A stretch of DNA of 64,000 bases from Mesaphorura yosii. Lineage: Eukaryota; Arthropoda; Collembola; Poduromorpha; Tullbergiidae. How positions within the stretch are numbered: position 1 is the first letter of the stretch; every line of letters starts with the position of its first letter. The stretch spans positions 124,001 to 188,000 of the forward strand of contig WIXG01000097.1 of assembly GCA_009869945.1 (NCBI GenBank). The letters run 5' to 3'. Of this stretch, positions 48,432-60,800 are shown one piece after another. The notes under the pieces were generated by a model. That model was not told where the DNA came from, searched no databases, and worked only from the letters and a program-made list of their open reading frames with translations. A program made the translations under genes and the position numbers.

Positions 48432-50363
48432 ATCACAATCGGCAAACTCGTACAATAAAAGTTCAGGACAGTTTCAGCCTCCGTATTAATAGGTAGAGTA
48501 TGTAAGACTGTAGAAAGTCAAGTGCTGACTACTTCAGGAAATTCAGGATTAGGAGCCGTAACGCAAAACTGCCATGTAATTAACGTTATACAATTTAGAA
48601 TTTATGGATAAGCTAGTTTACAGAGAGCAAAGCACTACTAAACACAAGCATTTAACGTAAATTTTGCTCCAGCGTTACGTACTGTAATGTCTAATTATTA
48701 CTTCTGCAAGCTATGAATCTTTCTTAAAACAACTTCGGATCACTCAAGCCTTGTACAATAATTTGATACAATGTTTCGAAACAATTCTGTAGATATTGTA
48801 GGGTATAAGAAATTACAGTGAAAAACCTTGTGATGTTTAATTTAGTTAATTTTAGTAGGAAAAACTGAACAGTATTTTCTCGATTTTGTTAAGCCTAGCT
48901 CGATTTTAGCTTAGTATTGTTTTTTAGTTTAAGTAAGATTGTTTAATTAGTAGTTTATCATAACTTATTCTCAGAAATGCGAAAAAGCTTGGGTGGTACA
49001 TCGCGGCACGATAATGGCTTTACCTTCCATCAAAAATGGATACGCACAATACAATCGAATCGACACAATTCAAATTCGATCCTGTAGGCTCTGTGAGCTG
49101 CGTCATTTCGTCTCATATCAGCAGCAGAAACAAACTATGCATTTACCTTTCGTTATTGTTGTGAATGATTTAATTCCAATGCCAAGTTTTCTAGCCTCCT
49201 TTCCTTACTTTCGAACCAAGTCTCACTTTCACCTTTACTTTAATTCCTTTAGAAGCCCAAAAACTTATTGTTTACGATGATTACGTATTCGCACTGCAGA
49301 ATCGAATCGAAGAATGAACATTGTCCATACATGAATTGTATTTTCTGTAACTGTGACTTACAGCTAAGCTAAGGATAAGAATGGGTAAATTGTGTACGAC
49401 GATGGCATTTACAGTGATGATTACGACAAATTCCAATCTTCAACAGCTCCTCTGTAATATGATTTCCAAAAATACCAAATTGAATCATAATGAACTAAAA
49501 CTTTAATAAATTATAAGAGTTAGATTCTCATCGGGCCGTAATGCACTGATAAAACTTAATGTAATGGATTGATAGGCACAAGAAACTACTTTTGTACATG
49601 TCATAGGCATACTCCATGGTGGGCATCAGTAAATTTTATAACCGTATGTCGTAAGAGTTTTAAATATAGTTTTTGATATAAGCAATAAACTATTTTATGT
49701 TCCTACAATGTGTCGAGTAATCTATCAGAAAACTCATTCAACTTTCGTGGGAGCTTGGGACTGGTCTGGAGATCGAAATACTTGAACATGGTGCATTTGA
49801 GAGGCGAGGCTGACACCGGCATCGACAGAATTCTAACAGCAACATGAGACTTTATTTCAGCGATGACAGCATATACAGCATACGGTAAATACATGGTGAA
49901 CTAAACTAAACAACCATCAATGGCTAAACTCTAGCTATAGCTATTCTAAGATTTTAAAGTCGATTTTACGACAATGCTGACGCATATAATCATTAATCAC
50001 ACTATCACCGCTTCCGCTTAACTAAGGACTAGATTTTCGTTCTGCATGCAAATGGTTAACAACGATTGAGTTGACAAGCTTGAAATGAAATGCAACAATG
50101 CAAGGGTATTAAATGCGAGGAAATAAAGATTCACATCAGAGTACGAAATACTCCAAGGAAGTCATTTCGTGTTACTCGGCAGAATTGGCATGGGATGGTA
50201 CACATCGAGAGGTTCCAACATTTCGAAGATAATTACAGTGCTTCCTTATATTCAAGCATGCTACTCCATTCCTATTTAGCGCCATGACTTGGTTATAGTT
50301 ATAAGATTCCAAGTCATAGTCACGTTATTACATCATTGAAGTGTTAACGCTATTTTAGGCCTA
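48432..50363. other. Intergenic stretch between convergent genes
   Basis: About 1.9 kb of AT-rich sequence between the stops of the MATH-BTB gene and SUCLA2. It should hold both 3' ends. No gene or repeat was recognised. Confidence 0.5.
48454..48459 (+). promoter_or_regulatory. Polyadenylation signal of the MATH-BTB gene
   Basis: AATAAA 23 bases after the stop codon, consistent with a very short 3' untranslated region. Confidence 0.5.
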
Positions 50364-52247
50364 CTAGATGGGGATCTCAAAGTTGATGTCAACTTTCGCC
50401 GATCTTGCAAGCTTAACAATGTTGGACAGTTTGACGGCTAGTCTGGCAGCTTCATCTAAATTGTCGCAAGGCAAAATCTTCATCCCCGAACTAGCAATTA
50501 ATACTTTTGCATCATCAACGTTAGTTCCCTGTAAACAGAACATGATCATTATGTAACACTTTCTTCATAAACAGTTTATGTGTGGATTATGGACTTACTT
50601 GAAGTCTGGCAATAATTGGTGTCTTGAGTTTAAGTTCTTGTGCCGCAGCAATGATACCTTCGGCAATCACATCACAACGCATGATTCCTCCAAAAATGTT
50701 GACCATGATTGCATGAACCTACAGTCAGTTAGTGAGAACTTCACTGCTTAACAATGTTGCTTGATTTGGGATTTGTCCTATCGTCTCGTAAAGAATTTGC
50801 CGCCGGAAACTTACCTTGGGATCGGCTGTAATGATTTTGAATGCTTCTTTGACTTGCGATGCAGTTGCGCCACCACCCACATCCAAAAAATTGGCTGGGC
50901 TTCCACCGTGCAATTTGACTAATGAAAAATGCCGAAATTGTACTGGAATCGACCAGATCTAGCTCATTACTATTACTGTCCGTCTAGGTTCACTTACTGA
51001 TGTCCATTGTAGCCATTGCAAGTCCAGCTCCGTTTACCAAACAACCAATGTCGCCGTCCAGAGCGATATAATTTAAGTTGTGCTTTGCAGCTTCAACTTC
51101 TTTCTCATCTTCCTGAGTCCAGTCCCTCAGATCAAATATTTTCTTTTGTCGAAATTCAGCATTGTCATCAAATCGAAGCTTGGCGTCCAAGCACATAACT
51201 ATGAAGTAGAAAATTAGTCATGGATGCTAAATAATAATACTCTACAAATTAATTGATAGAAGCCTTACATTCTCCATTGGAATCCTCTGCCAAGGGATTG
51301 ATTTCAACCATCAGAGAATCAGTTTTTTTGAACATTTCATAACACTTGAGGAACATCTCGGAAATTTCTTTACTACGATCTCCAAATCCAAGTTTTTGAG
51401 CTACAGATAAAGCCTTTTGTGGGGTGAGCCCCTCGACGATGTCGATTGGTTCTTTCAGGATGGCATCAGGATTTTCTGCAGCTACATCTTCAATATTTAC
51501 ACCACCTTGTGATGAAGCAATTATTACAGGACCCTAGGTACATACGTAAAAATTAATTTTATTAATTTACTATTACTTAACCTTAGTTGAGTTAACAATA
51601 TGCGAGGGACATCGAACATACCGCGAAAGCTCTTTCCATCATAATGCAAAAGTAGTACTCCTTTCTTGGATACTTTCTCTCAGTTATCATGACCGAATTG
51701 CAAATTCGACCTTTCTCTCCCGTCTGCTTGGTCACCAAAAAGTCTCCAATCATTTTTCCTGAAATTTCTCCGGCTTCCTTCGGGCTGGTAGAAAATGGAA
51801 GAAGTTCAATCGGAGCCGAGTGAATAGATAAAATTACCAGTTATTATTAGCCTTACGAAAAGACCAGTTTGACACCCCCTTTTAGACCACCTTTAAAACC
51901 ACCCTTGCCTCTTCCACCGGTAAGAACTTGTGCCTTGATAACAAGATCCTTTGCTTTTAAGTCTTCAGCAATTTTGACCGCCTCGCCTGCACTTTTCGCA
52001 ACTCCAAACTTTGGGACGGGAATTCCGTTTTCTGACAAAATTGTGTAGCTAACATATTCATGAACGTTAAGAAATCTTCGAGTTTCTTGCAGGAGGTTCT
52101 AATTACCCAATATAAAATAATGGATTAATGAATCAGTACCAGCCATTAAGCATTAACCCTTAAGTAATGAATAGACCATTGAGTGTTTACCTGAGGTGTC
52201 AAAACTCTCGACACTCCTAGCGCAGATCTGGTCAAAATATTAGCCAT
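50364..52247 (-). CDS. SUCLA2: Succinate-CoA ligase beta subunit, mitochondrial (ADP-forming type)
   Basis: Eight exons (52247-52191, 52098-51857, 51784-51622, 51533-51269, 51198-50998, 50918-50815, 50718-50599, 50528-50364) give 438 residues, the normal family length. A basic N-terminal presequence ([16 protein letters not shown]) is followed by the ATP-grasp domain, with [20 protein letters not shown] for nucleotide binding and [26 protein letters not shown] supplies metal ligands. The CoA-ligase domain has [29 protein letters not shown] and [13 protein letters not shown]. The enzyme interconverts succinyl-CoA and succinate with nucleotide phosphorylation in the TCA cycle, pairing with the SUCLG1 alpha subunit. 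Similarity is closer to the ADP-forming isoform (for example [16 protein letters not shown]) than to SUCLG2, judged by eye from memory. Confidence 0.95.
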
Positions 52248-52977
52248 TGTGCAAGCAATTTTGTGATCGACCGTCCCGAAGTGTTCTACTCGTCTCTGTG
52301 GCTAGTTGGCAGTTGAGGCTTTGACAAAATTACAATTTGGAGCTGTTCCCCATTTAAAATCAACCAAAGCGAAGTTAAATTCAGCTGTCGCGGTGAGGTT
52401 CCGGACTCAGCTGGGTCATGACACGAATATAAAGCAGTGTGCACTCGTGATATTAGCATAAACAAACTCGTACTGAAAGTCCAATAACTTATCACTATCA
52501 CTACTCACTTCCCAGCAGTTACTTTCACAAGTTCTGGGTGTTCGATAAGGGGAAGTGTGAAACTTAACTGTGCCAAGTGCTGAGGTGTTTGAAAACTTCC
52601 TCGCCAATGTGCAGACCCAGCTATATCTAAAGTTATGCAGTGAATGAATACGGGCTTGAGCTATTTCGCGAAAATAAGAATATCATCACATCACATCTCG
52701 CAACATCACACCATACCGAGCCACGACCACGATATCAAACGGGACATGCTACACCAGATTGCAATTTCTCATATAACTGATAACGTTTGTGAGCTTAACC
52801 GATCCAAGTCAAGGTTTATCTTGAAAGATATATAACACGAGATTGTTTTAATCGCATTTCAATTTCTTATTTCATGTACTACTTAATTATGATTATGAAT
52901 TATATTACATTATCATGTCACATCTCATTCGTATACCCGCCCCGATATTTGCATAACTCCGACTATGGTACGGGACC
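52248..52977. other. Intergenic stretch between SUCLA2 and DNALI1
   Basis: About 730 bases holding the SUCLA2 promoter and the 3' end of DNALI1, both on the minus strand. No other feature was recognised. Confidence 0.5.
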
Positions 52978-54378
52978 TTAAACAAATCTTCGGACTTGTG
53001 CGAGTGAAGGTCGTGCCGTCGCCGTCTGCAGGTAGCCAGGGGCGATAGTGCGCATGAGCTGAGTCTAAAGTGAAATGAAAGAATTTACCGTGAATTGAGG
53101 AGTGCTCTGATTCAAGGAGCCAAGATTGCGTTACTGCGTTGCGAATTACCTTCACTTGTTGATTAAGTCGCTTGAGAACTTCGATATCATTACTATGTTT
53201 CGACTCATCCGCTTCGTGTTTTTCTCGCGTTTGGCGCTCTAAATCCTCCCGTCTGGCCCGCAGGACTTCCTGCTCATGGATCAGGTCATCTCGTTCGCTC
53301 AAAACCTCATTGTACTGGACAACCTCAGCTGCACGCTTGGCGTCCAGTTGCAGTCGGCATCTGGCAACGGGAGTTCATTTAGAGTACATACAAAAATACT
53401 GGTCGAGATTTAGGAATGAGACACATTGCAGTTGGACACACCTCATTGCAAACGCTGTTGCACTCGAGAAAATGTCACGGCAGGCTTCAATCGTATTGTC
53501 CAGTTCATCCCTTATGCGACCCAGCAAGAGACCTGAAATGGCACCACAAACTGATGACTGGACTACTAAATGAATTGCTATTCTTGTAATGCCTCGTTCA
53601 GCACAGATTACTGTCATTTGCCGTATCAGTTCATCTGGAAGAAAGGAATTCTTCAATGGATGCAGCGTATAAAACACGGAAGTTGCATGAATCCTCGCTT
53701 TTCTTCGTGTCAACTTACTGAAGCACTCGCGGTGCAATTCATGACGAATAGGACAGATTCCATACTCCAGCGCACAACGTTCCTTCATCCGGTTGTTTAG
53801 TTTGGTTTCCAAATTGGTTACATCGAGTTCGCTTGCTGGTGTGATCGCAGCCTGTTCCAAAACGGTCAGTTTTTAAACTGCCCTGCCTCAGCTGTATTAC
53901 GTAGTATTTCTATTCATGAATTGCTACGTGGCACTTACAACTTGCTTCCAAGTTTTCTCATTTTCTTGCCAAATTATAGGCGGCAAAATTGTGTTTAGAA
54001 TCTCCGGCAATGTTTGATCCATCTCATCTGATTCGCCGAGTGGCTGACTCGTACACTCAACTAACCTACAAGGTGAAATTAATGTGGGCAGTTCTCCCTT
54101 GCTCGACAGTGACACTCCAATCCCGACGGACGGCTATTCATAAGAAAGAGCATTAATATCAGATTCAGATTCGCTTGTCACAAGCGCGCAACAGTAAAAG
54201 CAGAACTCACTCGATAACATTTTTTCTTCGCTCCAGCTCGTTTAGATTCGATAAAGGCGGCAACGGCGCCGTCGGCTTGATCGCTTACAACAGAAGGAAT
54301 CTCATACTTCACAAACGAATCTGGATTCTTGAGCTGGTTTCCAGTCGGTCGCGGGCTTGCATTCACTGCCTGGTGCAT
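52978..54378 (-). CDS. DNALI1: Axonemal inner-arm dynein light chain p28 type
   Basis: Seven exons (54378-54211, 54133-53939, 53851-53719, 53634-53593, 53532-53442, 53360-53150, 53064-52978) give 308 residues. N-terminal SFVKYEIPSVVS and ILNTILPPIIWQENEKTW match the family. The core has CPIRHELHRECF then ELIRQMTVICAERG and LLGRIRDEL. The C-terminal half is a coiled coil (EVLRARREDLERQTREKHEADE) ending in LNQQVK and TQLMRTIAP. The protein stabilises single-headed inner dynein arms in motile cilia and flagella. In arthropods it would serve sperm flagella or chordotonal cilia. The intron at 53592-53533 is 60 bases long, has no stop codon in frame, and starts GC instead of GT. If it is retained, the protein gains 20 residues inside a conserved helix. 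Confidence 0.9.
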
Positions 54379-54699
54379 TGTCTATTTAATTTGGTCTACC
54401 TTTGCTTCACTCGGATGGACAAAACGCCTTCATGTTCATTCTACGAGCAGAGCACTGGGGATGCAAATCCTTATCACCAGTCAACCAGCAGGGAAGGCAG
54501 CGAAGGTGCCTTTTCAAGATGGTAGAAGCTGTCATTCTTCAAGCGTCATAAGAACAAGCCTCCTCACGGTAGGAGTAGACTAATTTAGCGAAGGTTCCCT
54601 ATGCTTTATAATGATGATTTTTTAATTTTGTCAGTTGTATGATTTGCAGGTATCAAGATTAGATATTACAGACAAAGTCTTAAATGTGACTGTAACACA
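54379..54699. other. Short spacer with promoters
   Basis: About 320 bases between the DNALI1 start and the decayed frame on the other strand. Nothing specific was recognised. Confidence 0.4.
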
Positions 54700-55255
54700 A
54701 TGAACAAAGCATTCACTAAGGCGCATTGTCCAAATTTAGTCTCCACGTTGTTGGCGCTAGTTCTGCTAATTTCAGGTTCAGCGCGACCTGAAGTAGAGTT
54801 AATTTCATTGCTTGCAAACTCCGGCTTCGACGGTCAACTGAATATTTCATTAGTCATCCCTCTCACTTGGGCTGAAAACGCCTGAACACAATGGACGTCG
54901 TGAGTTGAACACAACAGCCCCGGACGTGTCCATTGTATGGTGAATACTGCAACGTGGTTAAGGTCCAGATGAATGTGTGGAAGATTAAATTGGAAACGAA
55001 ATGCCTATCTTACGGTTTAACAATTGAGAAAACCAGGTTTTTAGGTAAGGAGTTGTCCGTGTTTGTGGTAGGCGTTCCCAGTTACTGTCCGAGAACAAAT
55101 TCAGAAGCACTGAAAATATTAGCTTATGAACACAGTTCATAGTGTCTTGATCCGTTTATGGAAAACTGCACAAATCTTCTTTGGAACGATTGGAATGAGA
55201 ATGAGGAAGGTAATTACGCTGGTGTTTATTTCGGTGGGTTCAATGAGGAAGCTCT
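54700..55255 (+). pseudogene. Decayed gene of unknown family with a signal-peptide-like start
   Basis: A 61-codon frame begins MNKAFTKAHCPNLVSTLLAL with a good signal peptide and runs to LVIPLTWAENA before a stop at 54883. The next base frame continues with EHNGRRELNTTAPDVSIVW up to about 54948. Another block (VQMNVWKIKLETKCLSYGL) starts near 54960, and GKELSVFVVGVPSYCP follows past 55040. A further frame with LLWNDWNENEEGNYAG runs near 55180-55255. Amino-acid composition looks protein-like throughout but no single frame or splice path joins the blocks. Cysteines and the signal peptide suggest a secreted ancestor. I do not recognise the family, and some breaks could be real introns. Confidence 0.4.
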
Positions 55256-55390
55256 ATGATCATCCAGCGGTTAACGGAAACGAGTTATTAATTGGACAAA
55301 TTCACATACCGCGGCTGCGGGCGCATTTCGACTAGCATGTGTCGGGTTAGACACATGACTTCGAATTTACTCTTTCCCAAAAAGGAAGCG

Positions 55391-55964
55391 CTAAATAACA
55401 ATCTCGTATAGAAACAATGTAAATGTCAAAAAGTTTAACAGAGCATGCCACGTCACACTAGCTGAGCTTGAAATCTGTGGAAGATTCTGTGTATTTCCAA
55501 ATTCTTCATCTGTTAACACAACTTTTCCGTCATTAGCATTCGAATTTCTTGGCTGTCCTCCTTCGGCTCCGGCGTCTGTATTATCCCTGTTTCCGGCCCC
55601 GCCTATCCAGTCGAACTCCTGGATACAGTCATCATCCTCGTTGATATCGGAAATATATTCGCAACGTGAACTCTCTGCGTCGAAGACAACGCCTGGGGAG
55701 TTTCTGGGTAATGATGAAAGCTCCCTGCTGAAATATTCGGAAATTCCTGAAATTATTAGCCGATCATCTAATCTACCAAAGAGGGTTAACGTACGGTGGA
55801 ATGTCCTCAAGTGAAGGAGCTTCGGATGAAGCATTTGTTTCTACACTGGTTTGTATTTCGCTAGCTGAAACAATATAGCAACATGAGACCAAGACCAAAA
55901 TCGAGGTAATAACGATGAGATCGCGAGCGGGGCAGTTGTGATTGTTGTGCCGACTGAATCTCAT
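55391..55964 (-). CDS. Small acidic surface protein with probable GPI-anchor signal (copy 1)
   Basis: Two exons (55964-55795, 55727-55391) joined in phase 2 give 168 residues. The N-terminus has a signal peptide (RDLIVITSILVLVSCCYIVSA). The middle is acidic and Asn/Ser/Gly-rich, with two cysteines in the segment CEYISDINEDDDC. The C-terminus is a hydrophobic tail (WHALLNFLTFTLFLYEIVI) preceded by small residues (SSSAS), the layout of a GPI-anchored precursor. No domain is recognised. A second gene with the same layout lies 290 bases upstream on the same strand, so the two may be distant duplicates. Confidence 0.6.
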
Positions 55965-56251
55965 TGTAAAAAAGCTGACCCAACCGTCCGGTTAAAAGTG
56001 AATCACGCACAACAGTCAGATGAAAACTCACGGTGTGCCCGATAGTCACAATCGGCATAACTCATATACATCAAGCCATAAACAAAATGGTTGCATCTCC
56101 TTGTTTATTAGATCAAATTAAATCAATTAACACGAAACCAACGCTTGCGGTTATGGTGGACTGGAATATATGCTTGAAGCGAATGTCGTGTGCCAGTCGC
56201 CTTGTGTTTGTATTTACAATGTTGTGATATTACGGGACACAATTTCGTTGC

Positions 56252-56710
56252 TTATTTTAACAATGTAATAATTGAGGCAAACACGAAATAAAAAAGAATT
56301 ATTTGGACCGGGTTACTATTTGAGCTTAAGGCCTCTCGACGGTCAATTGGAGTTTTCTCAGTCAGCTCAGAAGGTTCTTCTCCGCTCCTCGACCTGGGCG
56401 CTTTCGGCCTAAGTTCGCTTGTTGTTGGCCGTGAGTTAAAAATGACTCCCATAGAGTCCCGCGTTTCTGGCTCTGAAACTGGTTCGTTTCGCTTCTTGGG
56501 CACACTATTAAACAAAAGCGAGAATGGCGGAGCTGACAGCTTTGTGTGTATTCCTTACGTGAGAGTGAAGTTTAATAAAACAATATCACTTGAATCCATT
56601 GTAGTGTTGGAGCCGAGGTCTTCTGCTGTGCCCAGCAACAGAAGCGAAGACGTGAAGAATAGGCCTGTAAGAAAGATTCTGAACTCTATATGATTACGTT
56701 TGGAGTCCAT
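56252..56710 (-). CDS. Small surface protein with probable GPI-anchor signal (copy 2)
   Basis: Two exons (56710-56559, 56504-56252) joined in phase 2 give 134 residues. The signal peptide is FRIFLTGLFFTSSLLLLGTA. One or two N-glycosylation sites (NTT, NFT) follow. The middle is polar and basic, with several Lys/Arg pairs. The C-terminus is hydrophobic (VQIILFYFVFASIITLLK) after SSNSNP, again like a GPI-anchor signal, although a single-pass membrane anchor is possible. Sequence similarity to the neighbour is weak; the shared gene structure is what links them. The function is unknown. Confidence 0.6.
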
Positions 56711-57856
56711 TTTAAAACAAGATTGAAGGTAAAGCTAATGAAGCTTGAACGTTTTCAGCAGGTCCAAACCACGTTTAACAGAGGATGCTTTCAAGTCTTC
56801 CAAAAATAAATTATAGAGCACGCCAGAGACGAGAGAATTTGCCGAATGCAAGTTGATTATTATAAATTGATGTGCGGTTAAATGCGCGGTGTCCTTAATT
56901 AAGATTAATTTATTTCTCTACATTTTGTAAAGCTATAATTTTAACACAATACCATTGGCGTCCCACGTCGTCGTCCTGGTTCTAACTGCATTTTGTACAG
57001 TTTTTATAGTTGTACTAGCCTAATCAGCCGGTCCACTAAGTGGCCGGACCGTACGGATTCTTTTCGCCTTCTTAAACTGTCAATTTCTCGCCTCCTTCTC
57101 AATGCCACCCAGTACTGGCCTTCTCCTGAATTCAATAATTAATTTTTCATGAAGTCGAGCGCTTTGTAACGACGGATTTTGAGCCCTATTTGAGCCCACT
57201 AAGTACAGAGGAACCATAGTTCAAGGCCGTACAATGGAGCGGTATCCGAGGAGTAGAAATCCATGGGACCCCGGTAGGATTCCCACATCCCACTCCGTCA
57301 TTCCTGCTCCAGCAACGGACCACTAGCCCGTACCGTGCCCAATGCCCCACGTCGACACAAGACGGCCTGCGTACAGACGGAACCATCACCCCCAGGCCCC
57401 ACTGAACCCACGCTCCACACCACACGGCAGGCACCAGCCTCCAGCTGCTGCGACGAGTAGGTTCCGCCTGGCGGCCCCTGCAGTCCAGCGCTAAGAAAAG
57501 GCCACCGACCACAGCTCGCCGGCTGTGCCTCAAGTTCCCGCACCGCCAACCGGCTACCTGTCCATATGCCGTGCCCGGTGTCCCAATTCGGTCCTCAGTT
57601 ATCCGGACCAGGTTCTAGCGACCGACATGGTAGAAGCCGTTGCCCCCAGTCCCTAAAATGGCTCCACACCAAGCACGACACACACCGGCAGCTGACCACC
57701 GAAAAAGCGAGATCCCCGACGCACACGTCTTCTCTATTCGACAACCAGAGCGAGAATATAGTTTTTATAGTTAGGAACATGAAGTTGACAATTGAACAAT
57801 ACGTGAAGTAAGTTGAAGTAACTACAAGTATTCATAGCTCAGCGTCTAGTGATGAT
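56711..57856. other. Intergenic stretch including a GC-rich block
   Basis: AT-rich at both ends, with a strikingly GC-rich, CCA/CCG-rich core from about 57290 to 57720. A small inverted repeat (CGGTCC at 57029-57034 with GGACCG at 57046-57051) lies at the left. The open frames across the core have no recognisable domain. See the repeat entry for flanking copies. Confidence 0.5.
56999..57772. repeat. 13-base direct repeats flanking the GC-rich block
   Basis: AGTTTTTATAGTT occurs at 56999-57011 and again at 57760-57772, with 748 bases between. The enclosed sequence differs in composition from the surrounding DNA. The pair could be a target-site duplication of an inserted element, but 13 bases is unusual for most element classes and no terminal inverted repeats or transposase were seen. 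Confidence 0.4.
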
Positions 57857-60800
57857 TCAGTTTTCCCCGAGAAATGGCAAGCTTCCTTTCCCGCTTGTGT
57901 CCTCACTGCCAACCCCAGACTTGGAACCTTCTGGTGGTTTGTAATGCGGGTTCGGCTTTACCGTTCCAGTAAACTTGAGAGCAAACTTCAACTCGGAGAC
58001 CATTTCCTCGTGTGCCGATTTCTGCAATTAAAGTTAAAATTAGTATTTTTTATGCTAGTCGGCGTTTAATGAATAAATTACGTACATCCGTCATTCCTGC
58101 TGACTGTTGTTTCCAACCCCAAATGAACTCTCCAATATTGACGAGCATGGCAGCAAAACAACCTCCCACCAGAACAACGAATACACCACCTACGTTCGCC
58201 AATGCCAAAGCTTCCACATTTCCACTCACTCCAGATCCCTTAAGCCAATGAAAAGAAAACTCATTAGTACCGAAGGATATGCGATTATTCCTGCCTTCCG
58301 CCTTAGCGTACCTCGCAAGCCGGCGGATTCACTTTTTCCTTCCACCACTTCCGTTTGAACTTTGTAAGTTCACCTAGAATTGAAAATGGGTTTCAAATAT
58401 TAACAACTACGAATCAAAATGACTTCTGCCAACCTCTTTCTTGCAACTGAAGTATTGCACCGTTGAAGTCTCCGAGATAACTTGAATTTTTAGGCAGCAC
58501 AATCCCGTAGCCTTTGTTATCCAGCAACCCGCCCAACTGCGCCAGGCCACACTCAATTTCTATGTTGTAGTCGATCAGCGTTGACTCCATGAAGAAAGCA
58601 TACTTTCCCTTATCCCTCTTCACTCGATTAATACCGTCGATATTTTTCTCCATGTATGGCGGCGGTGACATTTTTTCCATCTTGAGATACGCGTCGTGAG
58701 CAATTGTCCCCGGCTGTCCATCTGAAAACATTTTTCTATTGAATCCATCTTGATCACAGCAAAGTTTTTTCGATTACTGTTGGAACCTTTGAAGAAATTT
58801 CGAGTGCTTCCTCGACTAACACAACCATATTTCACTTTGTCTTGATTTACTAAATCTTTCAGATCTTTAATGCTGTCATCTTTGTCTTGAACAATGAGGA
58901 AAAGTGCCAAACCAGCAGTGTAAGAACTGACCATGATGAGGGTGAAGAACCACCAAATTGCACCTACAATTCTCGTTGAAGTGGCCCTAAAAATGTGAAA
59001 AATGAAATCAACTCGCAAGTATCTGTAAATCTGTCCACTACGAAGTAAGCATGACTTACTTTGGAGCAATATCAGACCCCTGAAAAGAGAATAGATAATG
59101 AGTCCAGATTACTTCATTGTTAAAGGCATCAATTAGGAAGGACTTTAACCAACCTGTTGCATGATTGATCCTACGGCAAACCAAATACTGTTTGACAGAC
59201 TGAACTGATTGTGAAGCTTTGTTGGATTTTGAATGCAGGGCATTGGGCAGTCCCACTCCTGAAAGGATGAAGTGCGGATTTGAATATAAATTGGTGATTA
59301 AGCGCTGAACTCAATACAATGTATTACCTTTGGCGAAACTCTGGCAATAATGAAGAGGGTTAACGAGACTCCGAAGAACGCTAAAAGCGTGAACATCCAA
59401 ACCTCAATTGCAAAGGGGCTCATAAACGACAGCAGACCAGGTGGCTTGGCCATGGGCGTGACGTATAAAATTGATATGCCCTGATTATTGAAACAAATAA
59501 TTGATACTTAATGATAACAGGCCCGGGGGTTTAAGGCAGATACCACACACAAAATCTATTCTGATCAGATTTTTACCAAATTTTGGTGCGGCATAGTAAA
59601 ATCCACATCTCTCTGGCGAATTTTATTAATTGCAAGGTCCCCAATTGCAATATCTGCTGTTTTCTCAACAATCTCTCTGATCATTCCATCCCACCTCTTC
59701 GTAGTTTCATTCCAACCTCCGTAGCTGGTGCCATCGTAGACTAGCTCGATCTCGTAGTCGAACTTGAGTAGCTCGGATAATCGGTGAATCAAGTCAATGT
59801 TGTATCCTTCGAAGCGGTCATTTCCCGACAAAGCGGATACGTTCTCCTTGAGCTTACAAAATGGCCAGCTGACAATTGTTACCACTCGAAATTTTCTCTG
59901 GGAAATCGGGAGAGTGTCTAAGTACTCCCGATCAGTGCTATTGTGAGTCTGCTGCGTCTCTGCAGCCGGCCCGTCCATGGCAAATTTCGTGACACTTGAC
60001 CATGTCCCATACTTTTCAATACCGTCTGCTTCGAGCCCAACCACATCCATCACAACATCAGTTCGAAATCCACTTTGCCCAAAACTGATCGGACCGGATA
60101 AGCCCTCAAATTGAGTCTAACAAAAGATGTTAGGAAAACGTTAAATTTAATTAACCATGCGCCCCGAAATGAAGTAGGAAGAGGAATTTTACCGTTTTCA
60201 TGAAATTCATCAGCGTACTTCCGTGACCAGATTTCCAATCGTTACCAGCACATTGCAAGGTTTGCGTATTGATTTTATCAGATTTTTCTAACTTTGGTAG
60301 AATATGCCCAAATAATTGCAGCGCGTCATAAACCAGCGCAATATTCAACTACAATAATAGAAAAACTGAACAGAAATTACAATGGAACTAATGAAAATGA
60401 CGCTACGTGCTTTACCGGCATTGCTTTAGAACTTGAAATCAGACGTTGTACGGTTTGTTTAGTGAGATGAGCATCTCTCCACGAGACGCTACTTGAAAAA
60501 CTTAATTGTGATTGTAGTACTTCAGCTTCTTGTAGCTTATGATCTAAACCAGCCAATGAGTTAAATTCGGAAATAACACGGCGAACTTCCGGACGGTCAG
60601 GATTAACCAGACGATACGCATAGATTGGAACCTTGCCATATTTGTAATCATCCAAATTCATAGTATGAATGTCCTGCAGTCGGATGAAATGTTCATAAGG
60701 TTAAACCGCAACAAGACTAGATAAACATACGAGTTACCAGCGAGGTTAGGAAGTATTGATACTGTCGGTTCATCAAGCCAACTTGTTGTGCTTGTTTCAG

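Noticed and set aside
57186-57549. A 115-codon minus-strand frame across the GC-rich block
   Set aside because: The frame is Trp, Arg and Gly-rich as expected from GC-rich noncoding DNA, and overlapping frames are equally open.
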